NCBI RefSeq assembly: GCF_010015445.1
Contig: NC_053123.1
Span: forward strand, 3,559,739-3,623,738
DNA from: Perca fluviatilis
Lineage: Eukaryota; Chordata; Actinopteri; Perciformes; Percidae
Reading direction: 5' to 3'
DNA length: 64,000 bases
Shown: positions 1 to 10,416 of the stretch, in pieces
Numbering within the stretch: position 1 is the first letter of the stretch
Layout: every line of letters starts with the position of its first letter
Position numbers and translations under genes: made by a program
Notes under the pieces: generated by a model
Told to the model about the DNA's origin: nothing
Databases searched by the model: none
The model's input: only the letters and a program-made list of their open reading frames with translations

Positions 1-341
1 TTCTTCTATCTACATTTATAGAGGAAGTAGTAGCTTGGAGCCCAAAAGGACGCAGAGTTGGCTAATTTCCTCCTGAACAGGTAAGCATTAGCTTCAGGCT
101 AATTTATCACAACTACAAGGGACGGGTATTTTATGTAATTTGAACATTTGTGTACTCACATTGAATTATATAGCTAGAGTACCAGAGTTGGTTACTCACA
201 ATAAAATTGAGACACTGCCAGTAAAGTGATCCCAACTGGTCCTGGCTAACGCCGCCATGCTAACCCTGCTAATGTTACCCGAGGACCAGGCAAGCGGGCC
301 ACGGCTGTTTACAACGTGTAGCCTGTTCAGCGGCCAATAAA
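1..341. other. Unassigned AT-rich flank
   Basis: No gene, RNA or clear repeat end is visible here. The stretch leads into a tandem duplication that starts near 342. Confidence 0.4.
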
Positions 342-515
342 GTGTGTTCAGTCGGGTGGAGAGGACGGCAAGGTAGTGTTATTTTTAGCGGTTCCTACCG
401 TAATTCTAAGCCTAGGAAGTGTGTCTGTCCGTTGGGTGGAGAGGACAGCGAGGTTGTGTTTTTAGCGGTTCCCACTGTAATTCTAAGCCGAAAAAGTGTC
501 TGTCAGTTGGGTACA
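342..515 (+). repeat. Short tandem repeat, about 77-bp unit, 2.3 copies
   Basis: Three starts of the unit are visible at about 342, 420 and 496 (GTGTGTTCAGTCGGGTGGAG, GTGTGTCTGTCCGTTGGGTG, GTGTCTGTCAGTTGGGT). The shared middle reads TTTTTAGCGGTTCC and CTGTAATTCTAAGCC. The spacing is 78 and 76 bp. A 109-codon ORF crosses it, but its protein only repeats the tandem unit and has no recognisable domain, so it is not called a gene. Confidence 0.75.
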
Positions 516-739
516 GAGCTCAGTGTGAGCACAGACTTTTATGACTGTCAGTATAGCCAGCATCTAACGTTAGCTACTCCGCTGTGCTGTGAAGTAATGT
601 CTGGCTATGTGAGACAAACATCTACCAACATTGTTGTGGATGCTGTGGTCTCAGCCTGGCAACCTCTGTGAACTTGGAGTCTGGGGAGGAGGAGGTGGGG
701 GAGACGACTCACTCCAGTATTTAGAATTTGTACTGCAGT

Positions 740-776
740 AACAATTTTAAACACTAGCTCTCAGTATTACATATTG
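740..776. repeat. Terminus of a dispersed fish repeat
   Basis: The stretch ending CAGTATTACATATTGCACCT resembles the outer end of a common non-autonomous fish element. I could not find its partner end. It abuts the older repeat that starts near 777. Confidence 0.3.
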
Positions 777-930
777 CACCTTTTAAACCAACCACAAATG
801 TCTTGGGCGGTTTTAAGTGACGGACGGAGCCACTGCCAAATAGTCGTGCGACTGAAAACTCAGATTGGACAGATAGTCTAGCTAGCTGTCTGGATTTACC
901 CTGCAGAGATCTGAGGAGCAGTTAACCATA
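777..930 (+). repeat. Older dispersed fish repeat, left part (interrupted)
   Basis: The sequence TTTAAACCAACCACAAATGT, then a segment with TCAGATTGGACAGATAGTCT and CTGGATTTACCCTGCAGAGA, belongs to a repeat family I recognise from many fish genomes. Its beginning is also seen at 58150-58180 (TTTAAACCAATCACAATCGT). It breaks off at 930 in TTAACCATA and appears to resume at 6759 with TAGTCCTCAGAAATCCACC. The 5.8-kb element between is therefore an insertion. The join is inferred from memory of the family. Confidence 0.65.
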
Positions 931-1996
931 CCCAGCTAGCAAAAATTGTGCGGTCCAAAAGCGGCCCGATTAAGGCTAAAACACTCGGCCGATCCTCGGC
1001 ATGAATCTAGGTCCGATTGCTCTACGAGCGCTCGGTTTTAATGTGGCCCGATTGCGGAACCCTGAGTGAGATGACGCAATTCCCCCTCCAATCCAGTTCC
1101 TTGTTTGGGTTTATTTAAACTTTATTGATATCCATTCATGTTAGGTTAACACTAAAATTGCTGAGCAGCTGTTCTTTATGCAAGATAAATTAAAAAATAA
1201 AACCAAGGAAGACAGTTTTCATGTTTAATGCATTTTTTATTGAACCACACTTCATTCTGACTTGACATTTTACACACAATGAAAATATAGCCTTTTTTTT
1301 ACCATATTGTTTTAACAATCCCTATTTATTTCTCACAGAAAACTATTTATGTATGCATATTTTTAAATGGGCTACAATTAATATGGTGTTCACATCCAGT
1401 TGTCAGGTAGGTGGGAAGACATGAAACTTGTGATTTTGGCATCATTTAAACCTTGTGTTGTCTTCCCATAGACGTGAGCTTGTTGTCCTTCCAGGTCAAA
1501 ATTGAAAATGTTTTGAAACGTTTGTCACTTTTGATGTTTTTTAAAAATAAAATGGTCAATAATCATATTTCTTAAAAATAAAAAAAATTAAACAGAAATT
1601 GTGAATTATTTTGCCTGATAGTTTAGATCAGAGGATATTGAATGGATCAGTTTATTTCAAATGCTATAAAATTGAAGCATGGGTACAGACAAGGGTTAAT
1701 TTTTTCTCACGCATCCAACTTAAGAGAAATGCCACAGATTTCCTTTCTCTCGCAGTATAAAATATGATTGTACAGTAACATCAAACAATAATATTTGCCC
1801 TGCTCGTTCCCATGAGAAACTTGATCATTGTAACTTGCAGTTTCAGGTGATGGAAAATATACTGAGTGCAACAAATGTCTATATAACAATGAGATCTAGT
1901 TCATTCAAAATGGACCAGCTGTGTCCTGCCTTTCTGTGTGGAGCTGTAGTTCCTGACCATGGTCCAAATACATACACAGGCATTTCTGAGTTTTGT
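931..1996. other. Transposon left interior, non-coding
   Basis: After about 150 bp of GC-rich subterminal motifs the sequence is AT-rich with no coding signal. It probably holds the 3' untranslated part of the minus-strand gene that ends at 1997. Possible minus-strand poly(A) signals (TTTATT on the plus strand) occur, for example near 1237 and 1326. Confidence 0.4.
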
Positions 1997-4629
1997 CTAC
2001 ACTGTCCGCCTGTTCGCCCTCTGGCTTCGGCCACCATCCCTATCAGAGGCTGATACCACCTGCAACCACCTGGTGATGAGAAGCTCCATTTCCTTTTCCG
2101 TAGAATCTGTGGTCAGGGCATTCTGGCGGAATGCATCTGAGAAAAACGCAAGACGGAAGAGGGCAGCATGACCATGTGATGTTACTCGGTAACCTACAAC
2201 ACTTAATTTGGATATCACCACATTGCAGTTATCCAGCAATAACACTCACCCAGAACCACACTTTTCAAAATGAGTCCTTTGAATGCAGGATTTCGGTTGG
2301 CCCCACTCCAATTAATGAGTCTAGCCAGCAAGGTGTTCATTGCTCTTTTCAGGACCCGCCCCACGGTGTCTTTAAGAGTCATGCCTCCGACCATTCCAAG
2401 GAGAACAGTCTGAAACAAAACACATTTACCTCATTAGTTATTTAAGGAATATAGCATGAGTGAGTGTGGGGACTGACTTTTAGGAATGATCTGATTAATG
2501 CATCATTTAACTCACCAAATTCTTCTTCTCTTCTGGATTCTTTAGTGTCTCCTCTAAACGTTGTAGCGCCTCAATAGTTGAAAGTGGGAGCCCAAAATAT
2601 GTTGGTTCTGGCGAGGCGTCTGGAACTGCTTGACTGCTGGAGATTTTTTGGAGCTGCACCAGGATGAGCAACTGCTGTTCACTGATAGAATCAAGTTGGA
2701 TGAGGATCTCCTTGGCAATTGCTGTAAGAAAAGAAAAAGCAGGCATAGCAGATTAGTAGCAAAACATCGTACGTAGATACTGAATGTCAGTAGCCTAGAA
2801 ATCTAGACGCACCCTAGCGGCTGCAAATGTAATTTGCAGCCAGGGTCAGTCTAGCAACTCTCAGTTGGCTTGTGAGCTGGAAACATTTTTTTCTGGTCAG
2901 GCCAATCACATCATGTATAGAGTTGGTGGGCGAGCTTAACATAATGACGGCAGAGTTGCGACTGTTCCGCGTGATTTCCATGCTACTTCCCTGCTGCTGC
3001 TGGCGAACAGCGGTCTTTTGAAACTGCTTTGGCCGCAACTTTGGAAGACTTGGAAGCACTGGAGTCCTTCTTAAAAAAAGGAACATGTGTTCGGAGTTTT
3101 GCCGACCAGATACGGCAAAAGCTTAATCCATCAACTAGCATTGCTCTGGTTGGTTGTAGCGCTATCCTATTGCGTGCAGAGGGAATTTGAAAGACAGTTT
3201 ATCCCGCCCCTCGGATTGAGCCCTGCCAATGGTGAGTTGCCAGACCCAACATCTGATGTGGGACTGTCTTGTCAGGCTAGTATGTCAGAGTAAACCGAGA
3301 GAGATCACTTTGTAGAATTCCTACCTGTGGGCACAGCCTCCTCACAAAGACCTGTTTTGTGTGTCATGTACAGGTGGGATGTGCTAAAAGAAAAGAAGAA
3401 AGGAAAAATAATTTTTAATCTCATCACACATATACCAAAGTGATTTCTTTTCCCATGAGCTATAGAATATTCAAGCTTTCTTACCCTTACTTGATATCCA
3501 GTTTGGCCTGATGACTGACTCCTGCCAGCTGCTGCATGGGTTGGGGTGTCAGGAGGTGTAGCCCATTGACTTTGACTAGTTATCGGACTGTTTGTAGTGG
3601 AGACAGGTGACCACGGTAGTGGACTAGCCGCTGTGATGTTCGCTGAAGGGGGAGAAGCCCAAAGACCTGCTGCCGAGCTGTTTGCATCAGAATGGGGATC
3701 ATCAATTGTGGTCTCTGAAATATGGCCTGGGGACCAAAAACCTTGACCAGCTGGCTGACTCCCTTCACCTAGAGCTGTCACAAAAGTGCAATTGGTCATT
3801 ATGTTAGATTCACCCAGATGCTTAATAAAAGATTAATGGAAACTACTGTAACAACTAACAGGCCTACCATCAAGTGATGGGATGCAGGGGGCTGGTGCAA
3901 GTAGAGTGTAAGATTTCTTTTTGTTTGGGGCACAAGGTGCAGCAGTCCTTCCCTGCTCCTCTTCCTCTTCTCTTCCTCCTCCTCTTCACTGCTGCTCACT
4001 ATTCTTCTACAGCCTCTAACATTGATTACATTGGGATGTCAGTTTGTCATTGCAGCGAATACTAAATTATATTTAATAGATTTGTTTTTAAAGTTAGTTT
4101 TGTCAGGAGGTTGGGGGGTGCATTGTAAGGCCCTCTAGCTGGCGGCCTAATTGTTTGCCCAGGTGTATTGTAACGTTTGACGCAGCCATTGAAATGCTTT
4201 GAAGGAAATTGTGGGCCACTCCTACCTATTCTTTCTCTTCATGTACTCTGGCCTGTTGTCCTCATCTTCAGTGTTTAGATCAGAGGTAATTGTAGCCTCT
4301 AGCAGCTTTGCACAGGCAATCTCATACACGTCTGTAAACACAAATGCAGATTAGGTGTAAAAGGGCTCCTTATTAGGTTACTCTTGCAGTAAGGTTTCAA
4401 TTCAATAAGTGTGGAATTGTGTAATTTGAGAATGAAGCATTACTATACCATGTGAATACATCACACGGACTCTGAATCGAGTCCAGTCAGCACCTGGTAT
4501 CACCCCATCTTTAGCTGCCCTACGCAGCTTTGCAAGAGATACAAAAGGGGGCCAGAAACTTTGGCCTCCTTTCAGCCAATTAGAGTGGACAACTTCAACC
4601 TCCTTTTGAGTTGACAAACTCCACGACAT
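1997..4629 (-). CDS. Transposon-borne multi-exon gene with C-terminal DUF4806-type domain, joins uncertain
   Basis: On the minus strand the exons read: exon 1 4629-4449 (starts MSWSLSTQKEVEVVHSNWL), exon 2 4331-4226 (VYEIACAKLLEATITSDL), exon 3 about 4006-3868 (acidic E-rich, then basic), exon 4 3774-3491 (Ser/Pro/Thr-rich), exon 5 3351-3325 (27 nt), exon 6 2721-2516, exon 7 2409-2250, exon 8 2136-1997 with stop. All have AG and GT borders. Exons 6-8 resemble DUF4806: a leading FGLPLSTIEALQRLEETL, then LLGMVGGMTLKDTVGRVL, NWSG.N...AFKGL and a WLQ..SASDRDGGR tail. DUF4806 proteins of fish and insects have no settled role. Exons 6-8 and exons 1-2 each join in frame. The joins around exon 3 and between exons 4, 5 and 6 do not keep one frame with plain splice sites, so this copy may be decayed or my borders may be off by a base. 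A 490-bp MITE sits in the intron before exon 6. Confidence 0.6.
2791..3281. mobile_element. MITE nested in an intron of the DUF4806 gene
   Basis: The 7-bp word ATGTCAG occurs on both sides (2784-2790 and 3282-3288), as expected of a target duplication. The ends TAGCCTAGAAATCTAGAC and, reverse-complemented, ACTAGCCTGACAAGAC are imperfect inverted repeats. The interior (GACCAGATACGGCAAAAGCT, TTGGTTGTAGCGCTATCC) is a repeat I recognise from fish genomes. A 7-8 bp duplication suggests a hAT-type non-autonomous element. It lies between exons 5 and 6 and could disturb splicing. Confidence 0.6.
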
Positions 4630-4694
4630 GATACATTCTATAAAGAAGAAGAAATGTAGGAAATGTAGAAATGTAGCTATAGAACAACATCATA

Positions 4695-5329
4695 TTAAAG
4701 GGGCGCTATGCAGTTTTGTCAATTTCTTTGCTGTTCTCACTGTTTTTCTCGAAATATTACCCTTCTCTCCCGGGTCCGTAACATTATTTTTTTCCCTACA
4801 ATCGCCTTAGAACGCTGTCGGAGCAGAAGCAACTTGCGTTTGCCAACATCAAGCGGACAAGAAACTCTGTGGCAGATAAAGTTTCTGATCAAAGATACTT
4901 ACAAGTGCAACAGCAAGAACGCCACGTCAGCATGGGATTTGCAGGTTTCCGTTTGTCTCAGTTCTCGCCATTCTGAAAACGCAGGTCCGATGTTTACTCG
5001 TGTCTGACTCCTCGCTCGGTCAGTCTGCCGTTTCCTCTTTCTCTGTTCCTCCGACACTGATTTCCTAGCTTTTTTGCTGGCTGTGTATGTGTGCAGTGTC
5101 GTGAAGCAATTTGTTACATCGCGAGACCTGATATCACGCAATACTTCTAGACGCTGAGTCCGGCAGCTCACCAGCCAAAAGTTGTAAGGGTGGTTTTTCT
5201 GCTCACAGGCGCTAGGGGGCAGCGAGACGGGCACCATTTATCCCGAAAAAAGTCATAGCCATTCCAATGACTCCGAAGCTGTTCAGTTAAGGTAAATTAG
5301 GCTAAAAAAACTGCATAGTTCCCCTTTAA
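4695..5329. mobile_element. TTAA-flanked MITE between the two transposon ORFs
   Basis: The left end is TTAAAGGGGCGCTATGCAGT. The right end reverse-complemented is TTAAAGGGGAACTATGCAGT. TTAA is present at both borders, as in piggyBac- or Kolobok-type non-autonomous elements. It inserted 66 bp upstream of the DUF4806 gene start codon, so it separates that gene from the broken ORF at 5362-5950 and may have displaced its promoter. Confidence 0.8.
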
Positions 5330-5361
5330 CATATAGTACAGCAACATTTTAAAACAAAACA

Positions 5362-5950
5362 TTAAATGGGGCACCAATTATGATAAAAAAAATAAGAATT
5401 ACACTTAAATCTCAACACAACAATGTCTAATGTAAATGCAACAAAGGCATTCCCACGTTTGTCTTTGAAGGGGAGGAGGACATATTTACGAAGGCCATCA
5501 TCAACTTTAACGCACTTCAAACTCTCTGACAACTGTGAGAGAAGAAACACGCCCAGGCTAGATGGACATTAAGGGATATGTGTAGAATGGCTCAACAGCA
5601 TGGAACTGATAGTACACCAAGTGCATATTACCTTCAACCAAGAGGATATTCTGAAGCAAGCCAATGTCATTACCTATTTTAATACAGTTAACCCCCTCTG
5701 TAATTTTAACACAAAACTGATCTGTGTGCAACTCTTTAAACTCCTGTATTCCTCCTCTAACACCCTGTGGTAAGGGGCCACCAACATGTTCTTTCTTTAA
5801 TGCAGTTCCAGCTTTCACATGGCCATCATGGACCCTTCTGTTATTGGTACGCTCAGACAAGCGGCGAACAATCTGGGCAACTGGGAAATTTGGCCCCCTA
5901 ACCATGCGCTTTACCTCACCAAGAAAATTCTCAGAATATTATTTGCCAAG
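5362..5950 (-). pseudogene. Broken second transposon ORF, frameshifted
   Basis: The minus-strand frame from about 5946 runs YSENFLGEVKRMVRGPNFPV, then VKITEGVNCIKIG and VEPFYTYPLMSI to a stop at 5558. It resumes in a neighbouring frame as LGVFLLSQLSESLKCVKVDD and RKYVLLPFKDKRGNAFVAF, ending near 5362. The two halves look like one protein split by a small indel near 5555. The style of the C-terminal part (KYVLLPFKD) resembles proteins often predicted from fish transposons, but I cannot name the family. An in-frame stop just upstream means the N-terminal part is missing or lies in unseen exons. It might be part of the transposase; this is inference. Confidence 0.5.
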
Positions 5951-6640
5951 CTGCAACGAAACCCTGAGCTAACAGCCCAGCTAGTCAATGTTAAATGTTA
6001 AGCTAAATAGTGTTAATGTTAGCTAGCTAGCTTCGTTTGCGCCATAAAAGTCGGAGCCACTATCATATATATTACACGTAACTTGCACTACTTTAGCTAC
6101 TCAGACATGATAAAGAATGTTCTGTTGTCCTAATTAATAATTATTAATTGAATTCGAGTTCTGAATTCTCTCTTTTAGTTTCATCTGGAGGGATCCACAT
6201 GTTGAAGGAACTGGCTACACAACAAAGTTTAAACGTATCGATAATCAATATTTCAGCAACAGTTATAAATATGTAGAGTTAATATAGGATGTTAAGGGAA
6301 CTCGATTGAAACTATGCTTTGCGTGAAATGTTGATGCTTTTTAAGGAAATGGAATACTTACCTAAGTTCACCGTAAGTGCGCAGGGTGGAAAAGGGATGA
6401 TTCTAAGTCAGGCGTTGAGTTTTATCTCACCCAAAGTTGTGCAAACGTCACTCCAGTGATGAGCTGAGCGTGCTACCGTTGAAATCGGCTTCATACTGGT
6501 AAAAAATAATATTATTATAAAATGATGTTGGCTAAATAAATGTTGGCTGGATAAAAATATTTAGGCTGGCTTTTGTTTCTGTTACCCACCATTGGTAGAT
6601 GAGGCAAAAGAAAAATTTATATCTGCGGTAGGATGCCTGC
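5951..6640. other. Transposon right interior, no gene seen
   Basis: AT-rich sequence with GTTAGCTAGCTAGC near 6020 and no credible coding frame. It may hold 5' exons of the broken ORF that I could not recognise. Confidence 0.35.
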
Positions 6641-6758
6641 CTGCAGGTGGCAAAATGACTTGGCCTAATTGCGGTTGCCATGACTCAGCCGATGCCGCGA
6701 CTCAGCCGACAGCGCCGCAGGTTTTACGGAAGCGGCCCGCTCCTAATTGTTAGCTGGG

Positions 6759-6873
6759 TAGTCCTCAGAAATCCACCGGAGTTTAAAATTCCAACAAAAA
6801 AGAAAGCGGAAGGAAATGGAAATCGGCGAAAATACATGCATCCGGTGGATTTTCCTGCGGCACTGGAGCCAGA
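6759..6873 (+). repeat. Older dispersed fish repeat, right part
   Basis: Starts TAGTCCTCAGAAATCCACCG and includes CCGGTGGATTTTCCTGCGGC. This is the continuation, as I remember the family, of the repeat at 777-930. It shares a single TA with the left part, which fixes the insertion point of the 5.8-kb element. Confidence 0.6.
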
Positions 6874-7179
6874 CCCGTTGCTAGACCTCAGTCTTAAGGG
6901 GGGCACATGAAATACATGGGGGGGCACAATTATTATTGGCGTACAGTACGTATATGTATAATAATCATATACTCTTGTTATACTATTCGCACGTAATCAT
7001 CACGTTAAACATAACCAACAGCAATATGACCAGGTAGCCTATATAGCCTACAACACATTACATAGAAGCAATGTTATGAATATACAACATATTAGATGTA
7101 ACACCAGAAGCATCTCTCAAACATTGCATTTTAAAGCAGTCAACAGAAGGATATGCATTGCTATGCATGTGCCATGAGA

Positions 7180-7183
7180 CACG

Positions 7184-7227
<44 letters not shown>
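7180..7227 (+). repeat. (CA)n microsatellite
   Basis: About 23 CA units, with two CACG variants at the start. Confidence 0.95.
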
Positions 7228-7228
<1 letters not shown>

Positions 7229-7849
7229 CACAACAAGAGACTTTGAACCCCTACGGTACTTTGAGTGGAGACAGCATGTCCTCTCCAGTCCCTCCTGTCA
7301 TTTGAAGCTGCATGCTTATTTAAGCCCCTTTGTCTGTAAATCTTAAACCCCTTAATAATGAAGAAGGTCGCGTCCGATGATACAGATGTGAATTTCCTGC
7401 AGGCATAACAAAATCGCGGAGTCCTTTTCCACCGAGTAGCCGCCCTCACACGCCAGTCCCTGTTCAAATACCAGCTACAGCTACGTTTTTTTTAACCAAA
7501 CATTTTGACTGGATATTTCCTCAACACAACCTGTTCCGGTTTCTCCGTCACACCCCCTGATTCAACAGTTAGTTGTGGCCCAAATGCTGCCCCAGTCGCG
7601 GTGCACTTGACCTGCAGGTCCTGCCGAGGTCCAGGGTCGGCCCCCCGGAGCTACTAGCATCAGGCTCAGACTGTCGTCCAGGGGCTCCTTCTCAACGACA
7701 ACATCAGGAGCGTCGTTGTCGTATCCAGTTTGGCAGAGGAGAATGTTGGTGGGCTTTTCAACCACTTACCATGAGGAACTGATAGCGCAGTAAGCCGTGC
7801 AAAAACTCATCCAGCTTTCAAAAATGTGCGGTAACTGTTGAGCAGCTAC

Positions 7850-7870
7850 ACTGACGTAGGCTACGTCAGT
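7850..7870. repeat. 21-bp palindrome with two CRE-like half sites
   Basis: ACTGACGTAG and CTACGTCAGT are perfect inverted 10-mers around one G. Each arm holds TGACGTA, close to a CREB/ATF half site. There is no gene nearby to link it to. Confidence 0.6.
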
Positions 7871-8180
7871 AGCCTAACTTTCTTTTTAGTAAGGCCGTGA
7901 TAGGCTGTTGCAGTGTAGATTCCCATCAATCAAACAAAAATCACACCATTGTTTATTTATATTTATAATGTTTTAATGATAAAGAATGCAACATTAATGC
8001 AACACAAAATTAGCAACTATGATAATATAAAATTAAAGTAATTTTTTTAAGAGATCTGTGCCTCAAGTGGGGGGGCACAAGCATTTTTGGGGGCGGGCCC
8101 GGCCCCCTATGGCCCGCCCATAGCGACGGGTATGACCGGAGCAACCCTGGAAGTGGAACGTTGTGGATATAGACTAGATA

Positions 8181-9468
8181 CAGTGTTTCCTCTGTTGATA
8201 GCATAGTGGCGGTGCGCCACGGTAAAATTCCAGCGCCACGGTATCCGAAATAGGGCAGACGCACAACAGGGTTTCCGCTATGTACACCACGCACCACCGT
8301 TCCTTCGGCTGTTTATGAAAAGTGATAAAGTCGTAGAGCCGTCTGCTCTACTGAACTCAAACGAACTGTCATCCTCTCTCTCTCCCCCTAGGGTGAGCAG
8401 AGCAACTGGAACAGTCATCACTCGCGAAGTCATGGCAACCAAAAAAAAATGACATGTAACCAAATAAACAACAGGGCGAGGACTACTTCACTCAATAAGT
8501 GATAAACAGCGACGAAAGCCGCGACATGAAATCCGCACTCAGCGCGTCCCGTGAAATTTGACAGCTACAGTTTATTGGAAAATAGCGTTGGGCAGACTGA
8601 CTTCAATGAATTTACGGTTTATCAGACCCCCGATGAGACAAGAAGCTAATGTTAGCTAACGCTGTGGTGACTGTCCCTCTGCCTCTGACTCCCGCTGCAG
8701 GAGACACTATATTCCTCCGACACGCTGTATTAACGTTACTGTTTTAACGTTACTGTTTTAACAACTGTTTTCCAGATTAGTGGGGGTGCATGCCGCTCAA
8801 AACCAACATGAAATTTGTAGTAATATTCACTCAGTGTTTAGTTTTATTGTTAAACTGTGTGTAAAATGAGCGTTGACGTTAAATCACCCTACGGTACAGT
8901 CTATTTGCTGGATGGTTTTGAGGTGTATTTTCACCCTATTTTATCTGATCATTCTATATAACGTGTATTTGAGCTTTATCTGAACATTTAGGACTGGTAT
9001 CTAAGATTTGACAGGAGACCTCGTATGAACTTTACTCTACTTTCAGAAGACACCTCTCTGGAAAACATCTGTCATGCGTTATCAGTGGGGCCTCGAGACA
9101 AGGCCAGTTGGCTTTTAGCCATTGGTCAAAGTATTGTTTCCTCCCCCATCTATGTTATAGAATATATACCATGTTCGAACAAAGAAAGCCAGAGGACCAC
9201 TGGAGAATTGGGAAAACAGGTCCTCTCAAGCTCTGCAGGGCTTGTACATGATGCTGATTTCTTGAATGTGAATAAACCTTTATAATCTAGAAACGGTGTC
9301 GGCGGATTCCTCTCCACACAGCATTGCACCATCGCTACCATTTACACCACAGTTTCAAGGTAACGGTCGGCAGCTAACATTAGCAGATAAGCCCGTACAC
9401 TGACGTCCAATTCACCCCCCTCCCCCCACCCCCCGCCACCGTTAAAAAGAATTCTAGAGGAAACACTG
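8181..9468. mobile_element. hAT-like element with CAGTGTTTCCTCT ends
   Basis: The left end is CAGTGTTTCCTCTGTTGATA. The right end reverse-complemented is CAGTGTTTCCTCTAGAATTC. The 13-bp match and the CAG start are hAT-like. The flanks (ACTAGATA left, AGATAGAA right) are not a clean 8-bp duplication. The interior near the left end repeats GGCGGTGCGCCACGG-type sequence; no transposase is recognised. A stretch at about 9010-9370 has a TATA-like run (ATAGAATATATACC) and AATAAACC, and could be a nested solo LTR, but I see no firm borders. Confidence 0.55.
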
Positions 9469-9914
9469 AGATAGAACGGTAATACGCATAAGAAGGCAGG
9501 TTAGGGTGGTGGATGGTTCGCACAACACAGGACTTTGCCCCAGGTGTTTCACTTAAACGTACATTTTGTAACCCCACCCAAGATCTTTCCCTAAACCTAA
9601 CTAAGTGGTTTTACCCTGCACGTTGAAAACAGCAAGAAGTCCAGACCCAGAGTGCAAAAAGTGATGCCAAGGGCTCCCGACAAAGAACGTTGATAAATGA
9701 AGCTACAGAGATACCCAGAGCGTCAAATATTGCCGCAGATGGGATTACATAGTATGTCTGAGTTAGACGCAAAAGGAGACTTTTTTTGCGTCGCTAACTA
9801 ACACCAAAGGCACCTGACCAAGCGTCTTGGAGTGAGACTGTTTTGCAAAAGCTCAATTGTAGGATATAAGTATAATTTTCAAATGGCATTGTTTAATGTC
9901 TGGAGCACCGCAGA
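9469..9914. repeat. Unassigned stretch with a degraded inverted repeat
   Basis: AGTTAGACGCAAAAGGAGAC and TGCGTCGCTAACTAACACC (about 9760-9810) form a short imperfect hairpin. GGCACCTGACCAAGCGTCTT is the reverse of a phrase at about 25995-26015 (ACGCTTGGTCAGGTGTC), so both belong to one dispersed fish repeat. No gene is seen. Confidence 0.45.
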
Positions 9915-10416
9915 TTAAAGCTACATTGTGTAAGAATTTCTCCCATCTAGCGGTGAAATTGTATAGGACAACCAACTAATTACTTTCTAGCCATTCCTGC
10001 CACGGTGGCCGAACCTGAAATTAGCTCTCTCCATTGTTTACAAGCAGCTGTTGTAGCCACTCCAATATTAACTTTGGTCCTGTTGCTTTGCCTGTCGCGT
10101 TGTCATTTTAATTTTTTTTGGGCTTCCCTGGTGAGTAATCTCCCCCTTGCATTAGTCATGGTGCCACTAGGTGAAAGAGGGCGAAATGCAGAGGTATGTC
10201 CCTCTTTGGCTAATGTATTTTTAAGATGGAGGCGCTACATGGCGGCCGTCATTCGAGCGATGTATTCGGAATGATTCTGAATGTCCGATTCTACGCTTAC
10301 GAGAATACTTTGATTAGTTGGTGGAAGTAATTACACATGAATGAGTACATATTTGTGAAAGAACAAAGTTTTTTTTGCTAAGAATCAACTCCAAAAATGA
10401 CACATTGTAGGTTTAA
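9915..10416. mobile_element. TTAA-flanked MITE
   Basis: The left end is TTAAAGCTACATTGTGTAAG. The right end reverse-complemented is TTAAACCTACAATGTGTCAT. TTAA is present at both ends. An 89-codon ORF inside (10005-10274) starts with MAEPEISSLH and is a by-product of the repeat. Confidence 0.8.

Larger units (their letters stand above)
931..6758. mobile_element. 5.8-kb DNA transposon with TA target duplication and CCCAGCTA ends, carrying a DUF4806-type gene
   Basis: The left end reads CCCAGCTAGCAAAAATTG. The right end, reverse-complemented, reads CCCAGCTAACAATTAGGAG, so the first 12 bases match with one difference. TA sits outside both ends (929-930 and 6759-6760), as for a duplicated TA target. 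Motifs like GGCCCGATTGCGG (about 1044) and GGCCTAATTGCGG (about 6662), and CTCGGCCGATC or CTCAGCCGATG variants, cluster within about 150 bp of each end, as transposase-binding subterminal repeats do. Inside are a minus-strand multi-exon gene (1997-4629), a broken minus-strand ORF (5362-5950) and two nested MITEs. TA duplication fits Tc1/mariner or ISL2EU-like groups, but the ends match no superfamily I can name, and no transposase catalytic domain is recognised. Confidence 0.7.
6874..8130. mobile_element. Possible second insertion in the same older repeat
   Basis: The left border CCCGTTGCTA and the right border reverse-complemented CCCGTCGCTA are inverted with one mismatch. Both ends continue into G-rich sequence (GGGGGGCACATG near 6898, GGGGGGGCAC near 8068). 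On the right the text TATGACCGGAGCAACCCTGG and AGTGGAACGTTGTGGATATA looks like the older repeat resuming. No target duplication is clear, so the borders are tentative. No gene is recognised inside. Confidence 0.4.

Noticed and set aside
342..671. 109-codon ORF as a gene
   Set aside because: It reads through a 77-bp tandem repeat and shows no domain or codon pattern of its own.
10005..10274. 89-codon ORF with hydrophobic middle as a small membrane protein
   Set aside because: It lies wholly inside a TTAA-bounded MITE.
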